Below are positions 36,599 to 44,040 of a DNA stretch of 64,000 nucleotides, one piece after another; within the stretch, counting starts at the first letter, position 1, and each line of letters opens with the position of its first letter. Origin of the DNA: Salinibius halmophilus (GTDB lineage Bacteria > Pseudomonadota > Gammaproteobacteria > Pseudomonadales > Natronospirillaceae); contig NZ_QPEP01000002.1 in the NCBI RefSeq assembly GCF_003577475.1, positions 182,516-246,515 on the forward strand, written 5' to 3'. A model generated the notes under the pieces. That model was not told the DNA's origin, did no database searches, and saw only the letters and a list, made by a program, of their open reading frames with translations. The position numbers and the translations under genes are program-made.

Positions 36599-37999
36599 GT
36601 GAAATATCCACAGGTCGCCAGTCAGATTCTCGGTCAGATTCAGCAACAAGCTTTGCCCTATGGCAGCAAGATGCCGTCGCTGCGCAAGCTGTGTCAGCAG
36701 TTCAATATCAGTCTGACCACGGCTCGCAATACCTATGAGCACCTTGAACAGCAAGGCTGGTTAGTGGCAAAACCCCGCTCGGGTTATTTTGTTAGCTTAC
36801 CGCTCAACAATGAGCGCCTGCCTTCAACACCTAAGTTCACTGGGCGCATTCAGCAAATCGAGCCGGTGCAGCATCCTTGGGCACTGAGCGACGAGCATCC
36901 GTTTGGTTATTCACGTACCCAGCCAAACTGGTTTCCTGAAGCAGCCTTTCGCCAAGCGATGAAACAAGCTTGCGCCAATGAGCTAACCGAACTTTGCCGT
37001 CAGCCACATTTTTTAGGGCTGGATAAACTTAGGCAAACCCTTAGTCATCATTGGCAGCAATTCGAGCTAAGCATTGATCCTAACGAGCTAATGATTACCA
37101 CCGGCTGCTTAGATGCTGTGCGTTTGGCACTAAAAAGCTGCACCAAAGACGGTGATGCCATCGCTGTCAGCTCACCTTGTTTTGATGGTTTGTTGCAAGT
37201 TTTGGCGCAAGAGAATCGGCGGGTGATTGAGCTGCCTTGCACACAAGATGGTTTAGATCTGACTCAATTAGAAGTTCTGATGAGCAGTGGCGCGATTAAA
37301 GCTGGGTTATTTAGCAGCAACCACTTAAACCCACTGGGCATTAGTCTGCCAACCGAGCAAAAGCAGCAACTGGCACAAATGGCCGCCAAGTATCAGTGCC
37401 CTATTATTGAAGACGATGTGTATTTTGAGCTGGGCTATTTGCAGCAACCACTGCCGATTAAACATTGGGACGACAGTGGTTATGTGCTCTGGTGCGGCTC
37501 GATGGCCAAAAGTTTGGGTGAAGGTATTCGCGTTGGTTGGTGTGCAACAGGCCAGTTTAAACAGCAGGCCATCGAAGTGGCGGCACCCATTTTTAGCCAA
37601 CCACCGCTGCTAATGCAGGCGGCACTGTCGAACTTTATCAACAACCGCCAATATCAGCGCCACTTGTCATCTGTACGCAGCAAATTGCAGCAAAACATGG
37701 CCGAATACCGCCAGTATTTGCTGCAGAATTTACCCGATAACTTTCGTATTAGTTTGCCTGAGGGCGGCACGGTTTTGTGGATAGAAGCGCGCTACTCCCC
37801 TAACGAGAAGCCACTCAACGAATTGCCGCTCAAAGACTTGCCATTTAACCTGCGCCAAGGCAGTCGCTTTACCACGCGCCAGCAGTATCAGAACTACTGT
37901 CGAATTAACTTTGGTTGGGCGCTTAGCGACGAGTTTAATGGCAACCGTTTGCATGATGATTTGGCCAACCTAGTGCAGGCACTTATTGAGCTAGGCTAA
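36599..37999 (+). CDS. MocR-type regulator (GntR winged helix fused to aminotransferase fold)
   Basis: A 466-residue PLP-dependent transcription factor. The winged helix (about 1-68) reads QVASQILGQIQQQALPYGSKMPSLRKL and NISLTTARNTYEHLEQQGWLVAKPRSGYFV. A fold-type I aminotransferase domain follows with LMITTGCLDAVRLALKS, VSSPCFDGLLQVLAQENRRV, FSSNHLNPLG, PIIEDDVYFELGY (Asp contacting PLP) and the internal-aldimine lysine in WCGSMAKSLGEGIRVGW. GTG start; no ATG nearby in frame fits. It probably reads an amino acid signal to control the divergent EamA exporter. Its end overlaps the EVE gene end by 17 bp. Confidence 0.9.
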   Translation: MKYPQVASQILGQIQQQALPYGSKMPSLRKLCQQFNISLTTARNTYEHLEQQGWLVAKPRSGYFVSLPLNNERLPSTPKFTGRIQQIEPVQHPWALSDEHPFGYSRTQPNWFPEAAFRQAMKQACANELTELCRQPHFLGLDKLRQTLSHHWQQFELSIDPNELMITTGCLDAVRLALKSCTKDGDAIAVSSPCFDGLLQVLAQENRRVIELPCTQDGLDLTQLEVLMSSGAIKAGLFSSNHLNPLGISLPTEQKQQLAQMAAKYQCPIIEDDVYFELGYLQQPLPIKHWDDSGYVLWCGSMAKSLGEGIRVGWCATGQFKQQAIEVAAPIFSQPPLLMQAALSNFINNRQYQRHLSSVRSKLQQNMAEYRQYLLQNLPDNFRISLPEGGTVLWIEARYSPNEKPLNELPLKDLPFNLRQGSRFTTRQQYQNYCRINFGWALSDEFNGNRLHDDLANLVQALIELG

Positions 38000-38435
38000 T
38001 AATTTGCTGCCAATCCGCATCCGTCACTGGCATCACCGATAACCGTCCTGACTTTTTAAGTGCCAACTCGGTAATCGCCTCGTCGGCTTTAATCTGCTTT
38101 AGCGTTACCGGCTTTGTAAGCGTTGAACGATAGGCAATGTCGACACACACCCAGCGCGGCTTGTCTTCGGTCGCTTTTTCGTCAAAGTACTTCGAGCTGA
38201 CATCAAACTGAGCAGGATCTGGGTAGGCAGCTTTCACCACTTCGGCAATGCCCACTACAGCCGGCACCTTGCAACTTGAGTGATAAATAAACACCCGGTC
38301 ACCCACCTGCATATCATCACGCATAAAGTTACGCGCTTGGTAGTTGCGAATGCCATCCCAGCGGGTAGTGCCCTCGCGCTTTAGGTCTGCAAGCGAGTAA
38401 GCATCGGGTTCTGTTTTTACCAGCCAATTTGCCAT
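37983..38435 (-). CDS. EVE domain protein
   Basis: A 150-residue EVE domain (PUA-like fold): MANWLVKTEPDAYSLADLKREG, TRWDGIRNYQARNFMRDDMQVGDRVFIYHSSC, PAVVGIAEVVKAAYPDPAQFD, RWVCVDIAYRS and LSVMPVTDADWQQI. The WDGIRNYQARNxM and GD(R/K)VFIYHS motifs line the pocket. EVE proteins bind modified bases in nucleic acids and appear in restriction and RNA-modification contexts; this stand-alone form corresponds to the common thymocyte-nuclear-protein-1-like type. ATG 38435 chosen over 38447. Convergent overlap with the MocR gene. Confidence 0.92.
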   Translation of the reverse strand: MANWLVKTEPDAYSLADLKREGTTRWDGIRNYQARNFMRDDMQVGDRVFIYHSSCKVPAVVGIAEVVKAAYPDPAQFDVSSKYFDEKATEDKPRWVCVDIAYRSTLTKPVTLKQIKADEAITELALKKSGRLSVMPVTDADWQQIISLAQ

Positions 38436-38521
38436 GATCTTGTCCACATGTAGAGTTATACCTACAGTCTACCTAAGCTTGCAATCCAGCGAAATTGGCT
38501 AGTGGTTTTGATTATTGCTTC

Positions 38522-39556
38522 TTAAGCAGATTTGCTTAGCTGCATCCCCAATGCCGGTAAAATCATCTCAGGGTCTACAAGCTGTTCTAAGCCATAAATT
38601 GGCAAGCCAATGGCACTTTCTGCTTCGCGCCTTGCTAGTGGTGAACGGCTGATAACCCCACCAACAAAGGCAACTGGGTAGTGATGCTGACCTAACCAGC
38701 GCACGCCTTCAATCGCCGACATAGCATCGCGGGCTGTAAAAATGGCGCAGTCGACCATTTTGTTAAAGTCTTCGTCTATCAACAAAGCATGCGTTTCTCG
38801 CTGCAATAAACCATCGGCCACTTCAATCACAATGCTGTCCACACCCTGGCTGGCAACAAAGTTAACTAACTTGCGCGTGCTTTGTTTTACATAGTCGATA
38901 TCTTCTAGGTAGCTGGTTGCCATGCCCGCGTCGGTGAAGTCGAGGGCGAAGTCAGCACCCGCGTCTTGCATGAGCCATAAATCACCTCCTGCGCCAGTGC
39001 CGGTAACCTTTAGTGCCGCCACACACTGGCCTGCGGCTTTAAGGCCATTAATTAAAAACGCAGCTGTGGTGGTTTTACCGGCATTCATCGCCGTGCCAGC
39101 TACCAGATAAATATTTGGGCGCTTAAACGCTGCAGGCTTGTCTTCTACTTGATAGTGACGCAGGTTAATCACCTCACCTTCTTGGTTAGTGATCATACCT
39201 ACCGGCTCAATACTGGTTGGTTTCAGAATACGGTCATGCCACGCTAGTGCTCGTGAGGCAATGCCCCCGGCGGCAACCAAATGACAAGGGCTTAAATCTT
39301 CAGGTAACTCAGATTCAAACTGATCTGGTGCGTAACGGTTGCCATAGGCCACGATGATAAGATCACCCAAAAACATTTTTGCTTTACGGCCATCGGGGCG
39401 CTCAATTTTTGTGTGGTGACCAATCTCGGTAACACGAGCCAGCACTAGGTCACCGGCTTTTGGCTGCGCATCTGTCGTCAGGCCAGCGAAGTCTGAGGCA
39501 GGTACATTGCGAGTAGAAAAAGCGCGCTTGGCGCCAGCAAAAATTGATCCGTTCAT
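38522..39556 (-). CDS. P-loop protein, DUF1611-like
   Basis: A 344-residue protein. Residues about 30-100 look like a small beta barrel (AGDLVLARVTEIGHHTKIE, FLGDLIIVAYGNRYAPDQF). From about 148 there is a P-loop NTPase domain: NIYLVAGTAMNAGKTTTAAF, then ALKVTGTGAGGDLWLMQDAG, a switch-like SIVIEVADGLLQRET, and VDCAIFTARDAMSAIEG. The GTxxNxGKTTT form is shared with dethiobiotin-synthetase-like and DUF1611 proteins. Substrate unknown. Single gene; ATG at 39556 has AGGA upstream. The family call is moderate. Confidence 0.75.
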   Translation of the reverse strand: MNGSIFAGAKRAFSTRNVPASDFAGLTTDAQPKAGDLVLARVTEIGHHTKIERPDGRKAKMFLGDLIIVAYGNRYAPDQFESELPEDLSPCHLVAAGGIASRALAWHDRILKPTSIEPVGMITNQEGEVINLRHYQVEDKPAAFKRPNIYLVAGTAMNAGKTTTAAFLINGLKAAGQCVAALKVTGTGAGGDLWLMQDAGADFALDFTDAGMATSYLEDIDYVKQSTRKLVNFVASQGVDSIVIEVADGLLQRETHALLIDEDFNKMVDCAIFTARDAMSAIEGVRWLGQHHYPVAFVGGVISRSPLARREAESAIGLPIYGLEQLVDPEMILPALGMQLSKSA

Positions 39557-39674
39557 GAGAAATCCTGCAAGGCTAAATTAGGTTGTGTGCTTCAATAAAC
39601 ACAACTTTATCTAACCCTCTCTGACGCAATCGTGAGGGGCGCTGTCAGGTTTGTGTAAGCTAGCAGTAGTCACA

Positions 39675-39723
39675 TTGGCGCAGTTTATAAAGCTGCGCCA
39701 TAATTAGCGTAATAACTGCGCCA
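39675..39723 (+). promoter_or_regulatory. Promoter and palindromic operator of the Fic gene
   Basis: TGGCGCAG (39676-39683) and CTGCGCCA (39693-39700) form a perfect 8-bp inverted repeat, and a third CTGCGCCA lies at 39716-39723, 12 bp before the start codon. TTGGCG at 39675-39680 and CATAAT at 39699-39704, 18 nt apart, fit -35 and -10 boxes, so bound protein would block transcription. The Fic protein's own N-terminal HTH is the obvious candidate. Confidence 0.6.
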
Positions 39724-39734
39724 GCGAGTTGATA

Positions 39735-41117
39735 ATGGATAGCCTTACCCTACTGCTCAATATTATTCGCCAACATCAGCAGGGCATTCGCCTTGATGAG
39801 CTACTATTGCTGCAACCGAACATGGCAAGGCGCACGGTACAACGCCATATCAAACAATTAATTGAGCAAAATAAAGTGGTCGCTTTTGGCGAAGGCCGAG
39901 CACGCAAGTACTTTGCCCAGTTTCAAGCAGGCAGCCAGACAATAGCTGAGCCAACGTTAAGCGCCTACAACATTGATAGCATTCCTATTTCGCTGGATGC
40001 CAAAGACATTGCGGCGTATATCGAACGCCCTATACAAGGCAGAACACCAGTTGGCTACCAAGTTGAATTTTTGGCGGACTATCAGCCTAACCATACTTAT
40101 TATTTGCCCGAGCCAACCCGGCGCCAGTTGCACAAAATGGGGCAAACCAGTGCCGTTGAACAACCTGCGGGTACCTACAGCAGAGCTGTATTAAACAGGC
40201 TGTTAATTGATTTATCTTGGGCATCGAGCCACCTAGAGGGCAACACCTACTCAAGGTTAGATACCGTAAAGTTAATCGAGCAAGGCAACGCTGCAACTGG
40301 CAAAGCCAGTATCGAAACTCAGATGATTTTGAACCATAAGTCTGCCATTGAGCTCTTGGTCGAGAATATTTCAGATGTGGGCATAGACAGATACACATTA
40401 TTGAACCTGCATGCCACGCTTGCCGAAAACTTACTACCCGATATGGAAGACGAAGGGCGTGTTCGCCAGCACGCGGTTGATAAAGGCTTAAGCGTGTATC
40501 GGCCGTTATCGGCGCCGCAGCAAATTGAACATCAATTAGAAGTGTTGCTCGGCAAAGCCAATCTGATCACCGACCCATTTGAACAATCGTTCTTTCTAAT
40601 GGTGCACCTGCCCTATTTGCAACCCTTTGCCGATATCAACAAACGCACATCGCGCTTAATGGCCAACTTGCCATTGTTTAAAGCCAACCTATGCCCGCTT
40701 ACCTTTATTGATGTACCGGAAGCAGCCTATAGCCGCGCTACTTTGGGTATCTATGAGATGACCCGCATCGAGTTGCTACGGGATCTGTATGTGTGGGCCT
40801 ACGAACGTTCGACTAAGGCATATATATCGATCAAACGCGGCCTCAGTGAACCCGATCCACTGCGCTTAAAGTGGCGCAGTTTCATTAAACAAACAGTGCG
40901 TGAGGTAGTGTTACTGGCCGAGTCGAGTGATAGCACTAAGCCAGAGGAAGGCCTAGCGTTGGTTGAAAAGCTAGTCGCAGAGCAAATACCAACTAGCGAA
41001 CAAGATAGCGTGCGAGCATTAGTTATTGCCGAGCTGCGCAGTTTGCACGAAGGCGTGCTAGCGCGTTATGGCCTGCGACCGTCGCAGTATGAAAAATGGA
41101 AGTTAAGTGGGTTGTAA
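39735..41117 (+). CDS. Fic family protein with N-terminal HTH
   Basis: A 460-residue protein. Residues 1-60 are a DeoR/winged-helix-like domain (IRLDELLLLQPNMARRTVQRHIKQL, FGEGRARKYF). A Fic N-terminal region contains SSHLEGN (164-170), matching the inhibitory (S/T)xxxE(G/N) motif. The Fic core motif is LQPFADINKRTSR (295-307): Gln replaces the catalytic His of HPFxxGNGR, while the phosphate-binding NKRxxR is kept. Fic proteins transfer AMP or other groups to proteins; without the His the activity is uncertain, though many relatives share this Gln. ATG 39735 is used over TTG 39729. Probably autoregulated by the palindrome just upstream. Confidence 0.9.
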   Translation: MDSLTLLLNIIRQHQQGIRLDELLLLQPNMARRTVQRHIKQLIEQNKVVAFGEGRARKYFAQFQAGSQTIAEPTLSAYNIDSIPISLDAKDIAAYIERPIQGRTPVGYQVEFLADYQPNHTYYLPEPTRRQLHKMGQTSAVEQPAGTYSRAVLNRLLIDLSWASSHLEGNTYSRLDTVKLIEQGNAATGKASIETQMILNHKSAIELLVENISDVGIDRYTLLNLHATLAENLLPDMEDEGRVRQHAVDKGLSVYRPLSAPQQIEHQLEVLLGKANLITDPFEQSFFLMVHLPYLQPFADINKRTSRLMANLPLFKANLCPLTFIDVPEAAYSRATLGIYEMTRIELLRDLYVWAYERSTKAYISIKRGLSEPDPLRLKWRSFIKQTVREVVLLAESSDSTKPEEGLALVEKLVAEQIPTSEQDSVRALVIAELRSLHEGVLARYGLRPSQYEKWKLSGL

Positions 41118-41124
41118 CGTTAAG

Positions 41125-41204
41125 TGTTGCCCGACCGCTCATTGCGGTCGTGGAGCCTGCGGCTTGAATGACTGAGGCTAGACACCCGCCTCCGCGGGTG
41201 TGAC
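41125..41204. repeat. Composite double-hairpin repeat, left copy
   Basis: Begins TGTTGCCCG, then hairpin 1 (CGACCGC / GCGGTCG), a linker with TTGAATGACT and AGGCTAGA, then hairpin 2 (ACACCCGC / GCGGGTGT) and GAC. Its layout matches 42188-42270, on the other side of the MntA/HepT pair. Hairpin 2 is the same element family as the copies at 17.5 and 34.5 kb. Confidence 0.8.
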
Positions 41205-41285
41205 TCAATCGAGCCTTGCCTATCACTGGTGAAACCTTGGTAACACCAGTAAACTGCTAGATATTGGTTGATCAAGTGGTTCGAG

Positions 41286-41675
41286 ATGGATATCCAACAG
41301 CAATGCTTACAACTCGCTGAAGCAGACGACAATATTGTCGCCCTATGGCTTTATGGTTCTCGGGCTAAAGGCACTGAAAGCGAGCATAGTGATTATGACC
41401 TTGCAGTGGCCTTTGATTCATTTATTGAAGATGAGCTTGAGCGACGTTTACGACCCGAAACACTAGCGCTCGAGTGGCAGCAGGAACTAGGGCTAGCAGA
41501 ATTCACGTTAAGCATTGCCGATATTGATCATGTGCCATTGCCCTTAGCCTATTCAATTATCACTACCGGTAAGCTGCTGTATTCGAGCAATGGTCTTCGC
41601 GTGGCCCGCACTGAAAACAAAATCACCTCCATGTGGGAGGTAGACTACCAGTATCATAGGAAGCACTATGGATGA
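41286..41675 (+). CDS. mntA: MntA-like nucleotidyltransferase antitoxin
   Basis: A 129-residue minimal nucleotidyltransferase. The active-site strand is LWLYGSRAKGTESEHSDYDLAVAF, with GS and the two Asp of SDYDL; the third acidic position is in EFTLSIADID. In MntA/HepT systems this enzyme adds AMP to a tyrosine of the HEPN toxin and silences it. The gene overlaps hepT by 8 bp. ATG 41286 is used; a weak ribosome site is consistent with other antitoxin genes. The module lies between two composite repeats. Confidence 0.9.
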   Translation: MDIQQQCLQLAEADDNIVALWLYGSRAKGTESEHSDYDLAVAFDSFIEDELERRLRPETLALEWQQELGLAEFTLSIADIDHVPLPLAYSIITTGKLLYSSNGLRVARTENKITSMWEVDYQYHRKHYG

Positions 41676-42069
41676 GGCTTATAAAGCAGCGATGCAAGAG
41701 CAAGTAGCCACCATTGCCGAAGAGCTAGCCGAGCTAGACGCTGCGCTGAAAGAGAAGGGGTACCTATCTAGCATTGAATATCGCGCTGCCGAACGAAATT
41801 TACAGCTAATCGTTGAAGCTTGTATTGGCATCACCAAACAAACGTTAAAAACGCAGGGCGTTGTGGTGCCAAACGAAGCACGGCAGGCATTTGATAAACT
41901 AAAGAGCCTCGGGCAAGACGCCACTGATATTCCTTGGACAAAAGTTGTGGGTATGCGTAATGCGCTGGTACACGACTATTTGAACCTAGATCGCCAACGT
42001 ATTGTGGCGGTGATTAAACAAGGTTTTCACCGGCCGTTGATTGAGTTTGCGGTGGATAAGCTTAAGTAG
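41668..42069 (+). CDS. hepT: HepT-like HEPN ribonuclease toxin
   Basis: A 133-residue all-helical HEPN protein. The RNase motif RX4HXY is RNALVHDY near residues 92-99 (GMRNALVHDYLNLD), and its tyrosine is the residue AMPylated by MntA. YRAAERNLQLIVEACIGI is the conserved first helix pair. HEPN toxins of this type cut tRNA or mRNA. Start ATG overlaps the end of mntA (ATGGATGA). Directly after the stop lies a 12-bp hairpin. Confidence 0.92.
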   Translation: MDEAYKAAMQEQVATIAEELAELDAALKEKGYLSSIEYRAAERNLQLIVEACIGITKQTLKTQGVVVPNEARQAFDKLKSLGQDATDIPWTKVVGMRNALVHDYLNLDRQRIVAVIKQGFHRPLIEFAVDKLK

Positions 42070-42096
42070 GTTTCACAAACCGCAGGTTTGGGAAAC
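42070..42096. terminator. Hairpin directly after hepT
   Basis: GTTTC-A-CAAACC / GGTTTG-G-GAAAC, an 11-bp stem with one mismatch and a 3-nt loop, one base after the stop codon. No T-run follows on the plus strand, so it may protect the RNA end or act with the hairpins that follow. Confidence 0.5.
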
Positions 42097-42106
42097 AAAA
42101 CCCTGC

Positions 42107-42137
42107 GTCACACCCGAGTGTTTTTATCGGGTGTCTA
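42107..42137. repeat. Intergenic palindromic repeat, copy 3 (ACACCCGA stem)
   Basis: GTC, stem ACACCCGA / TCGGGTGT with a T-rich 9-nt loop, then CTA. It has the inverse orientation of the element at 41178-41204. Confidence 0.75.
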
Positions 42138-42160
42138 ATTTGCTTTTTTGAATATGGTAA

Positions 42161-42187
42161 TTAGATTCCCGCCTGCGCGGGAATGAC
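42161..42187. repeat. Intergenic palindromic repeat, copy 4 (ATTCCCGC stem)
   Basis: TTAG, stem ATTCCCGC / GCGGGAAT (as ATTCCCGC-CTGC-GCGGGAAT with a small loop), then GAC. It runs directly into the composite copy at 42188. Confidence 0.8.
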
Positions 42188-42270
42188 TGTTGCCCGGCCA
42201 CAAAATACCGTGGCCGTGCAACCTAGGGTTTGAATGACTAAGGCTAGACACCCGCCTTCGCGGGTGTGAC
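42188..42270. repeat. Composite double-hairpin repeat, right copy
   Basis: TGTTGCCCG, hairpin 1 (CGGCCAC / GTGGCCG), linker TTTGAATGACT and AAGGCTAGA, hairpin 2 (ACACCCGC / GCGGGTGT), GAC. The linkers and hairpin 2 match the left copy at 41125-41204 almost exactly, but hairpin 1 has different bases on both arms that still pair. Confidence 0.82.
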
Positions 42271-42300
42271 GAAGGGGGTGTCGCGGGGTGGGTGTGACGG

Positions 42301-44031
42301 CTACCTCGGTGTTGTTCTTGGGTCGCAGTCGGTGATGACGCAGTGGCCGGCCATGATGCGAGCGAAGATGGCGTCGTCTTCTACGAGCCAGCGGCGCTCG
42401 AAGTAGTTGCTCAGTTGGCGTTTGTGATGGTGCAACTCGCTATCGCTATTGGCGGCATGGCGCATGCGCAGCCACATTTCACCGGCCATCGCTAGGCCAA
42501 CTAAGCGCAAGAAGTCGACGGCAACGGCATTGACTAGCACGGCTTGGTCGCGCTGGCTTTGCAGTACAAAGTCGGCCGCTTGCTCCACTAGTTTTAATGT
42601 ATGGCGCAATCGCTCACCGTCCACTCCTGCTGCAATGACTCGAGCATCGGCTAGCCAGGTTTGCAGCCATTTGCCTTGATTGGCGACAACCTTGCGGCCA
42701 AGCAAATCCAGCGCTTGTATACCATTGGTGCCTTCATAAATTTGAGCAATGCGGGCATCACGCACAAGCTGCTCTACTTCCCATTCTGCTACATAACCAT
42801 GGCCACCCAGAACCTGTTGCGCGGTAACACAGGCATCGAAGCCACGGTCGGTGAGCCAGGCTTTTACCACAGGAGTAATCAGCGCCACATAGCCATTGGC
42901 TTTGGCTTTTTGCTCGTCGTCGGTGCTAAAGCTTGCAATGTCTAACCATTGTCCAGCCCAGGCTGCCATCGCTCGGCCACTTTCCACAAAGGCTTGCACG
43001 TCTAATAACATGCGCCGCACGTCAGGCAACTCCACTATTGGGTCGGCTGGTTTGTTTGGTTGGCTAGCGGCTGCTGGGTTGCGCCCTTGTAAGCGCTCAC
43101 TAGCGTAATCGAGCGCAATTTGATTAGCACGCTCGGCAAGCCCTAGTCCTTGCAAGCCAATTGATACCCGCTCGTAGTTCATCATGGTGAACATATATTT
43201 CAGGCCTTGATGAGGCTCGCCAACCAAGTAGCCTTCGGCGCCATCAAAGTTCATCACACAGGTGGCTGAGCCTTTAATGCCCATTTTGTGCTCGATCGAG
43301 CCACAAAACACCTGATTGCGCTCACCGTTTGCCAATACTTTCGGCACAATAAACAGCGAGATACCACGTGTTCCGGCTGGGGCGTCGGGCAGTTTGGCCA
43401 GCACCAAATGAATGATGTTATCGGTTAAATCATGCTCGCCACCGGTGATAAAAATCTTAGTACCGGTGAGCCTATACGTATCACCATCTGGCTCGGCTTT
43501 GGTTTTCATAATGCCTAAGTCCGAACCACAATGCGGTTCGGTTAAGCACATGGTGCCACTCCACTCACCACTGTATAGCAGCGGCAAGTATTGCTGCTTT
43601 TGCGCTTCGCTAGCATGCGAGGCAAGCAACAAGGCGGCACCGGCACTGAGTAGTGGATACAAGGCTAGGCTGGTATTGCCACCATGAATCATTTCTTCAA
43701 TCAGGGCCGAGAGCATTTTCGGCATGCCCATGCCACCGTACTCGGGTTTGCCTATTAAGCCAATCCAGCCTGCTTCGGCCCAGTCTTTATAGGCAGCTTT
43801 GAAGCCGTTTGGAGTGGTAACGGCGGTGCCTTGATGATGACACCCTTGCTCGTCGCCACTGCGGTTCAGAGGGCTCCAGCTTTGGCTTACTTGTTTACCG
43901 GCTTCTTCTAGAATGGCGCCAGCGTCCTCTAACGTGACGTCGAGCCCTAGTTGCTGCCAGTTTTTTTCTGCACCCAGCACCTCTTGCAAGATGAACTGCA
44001 TGTCTTTTAGTGGTGGCACATAATCCGCCAT
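42301..44031 (-). CDS. Acyl-CoA dehydrogenase (second of a tandem pair)
   Basis: A 576-residue FAD enzyme of the large acyl-CoA dehydrogenase class with a C-terminal extension. FAD/substrate motifs include GTMCLTEPHCGSDLGIMKTKA, YRLTGTKIFITGGEHD, MNYERVSIGLQGLGLAERA and VLGGHGYVAEW; the catalytic glutamate is in IAQIYEGTNGIQALDLLGRK. It starts 9 bp after the stop of the upstream paralogue and ends with a non-conserved tail (CDPRTTPR). Substrate is unknown; relatives act on medium or long fatty acyl-CoAs or on methylmercaptopropionyl-CoA (DmdC). Duplication with divergence is the likely origin. Confidence 0.9.
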   Translation of the reverse strand: MADYVPPLKDMQFILQEVLGAEKNWQQLGLDVTLEDAGAILEEAGKQVSQSWSPLNRSGDEQGCHHQGTAVTTPNGFKAAYKDWAEAGWIGLIGKPEYGGMGMPKMLSALIEEMIHGGNTSLALYPLLSAGAALLLASHASEAQKQQYLPLLYSGEWSGTMCLTEPHCGSDLGIMKTKAEPDGDTYRLTGTKIFITGGEHDLTDNIIHLVLAKLPDAPAGTRGISLFIVPKVLANGERNQVFCGSIEHKMGIKGSATCVMNFDGAEGYLVGEPHQGLKYMFTMMNYERVSIGLQGLGLAERANQIALDYASERLQGRNPAAASQPNKPADPIVELPDVRRMLLDVQAFVESGRAMAAWAGQWLDIASFSTDDEQKAKANGYVALITPVVKAWLTDRGFDACVTAQQVLGGHGYVAEWEVEQLVRDARIAQIYEGTNGIQALDLLGRKVVANQGKWLQTWLADARVIAAGVDGERLRHTLKLVEQAADFVLQSQRDQAVLVNAVAVDFLRLVGLAMAGEMWLRMRHAANSDSELHHHKRQLSNYFERRWLVEDDAIFARIMAGHCVITDCDPRTTPR

Positions 44032-44040
44032 AACAACCCC

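Noticed and set aside
41125-42270. Repeat cluster as a CRISPR array
   Set aside because: Units are unevenly spaced, differ in stem sequence, carry two genes between them and no cas gene is present.
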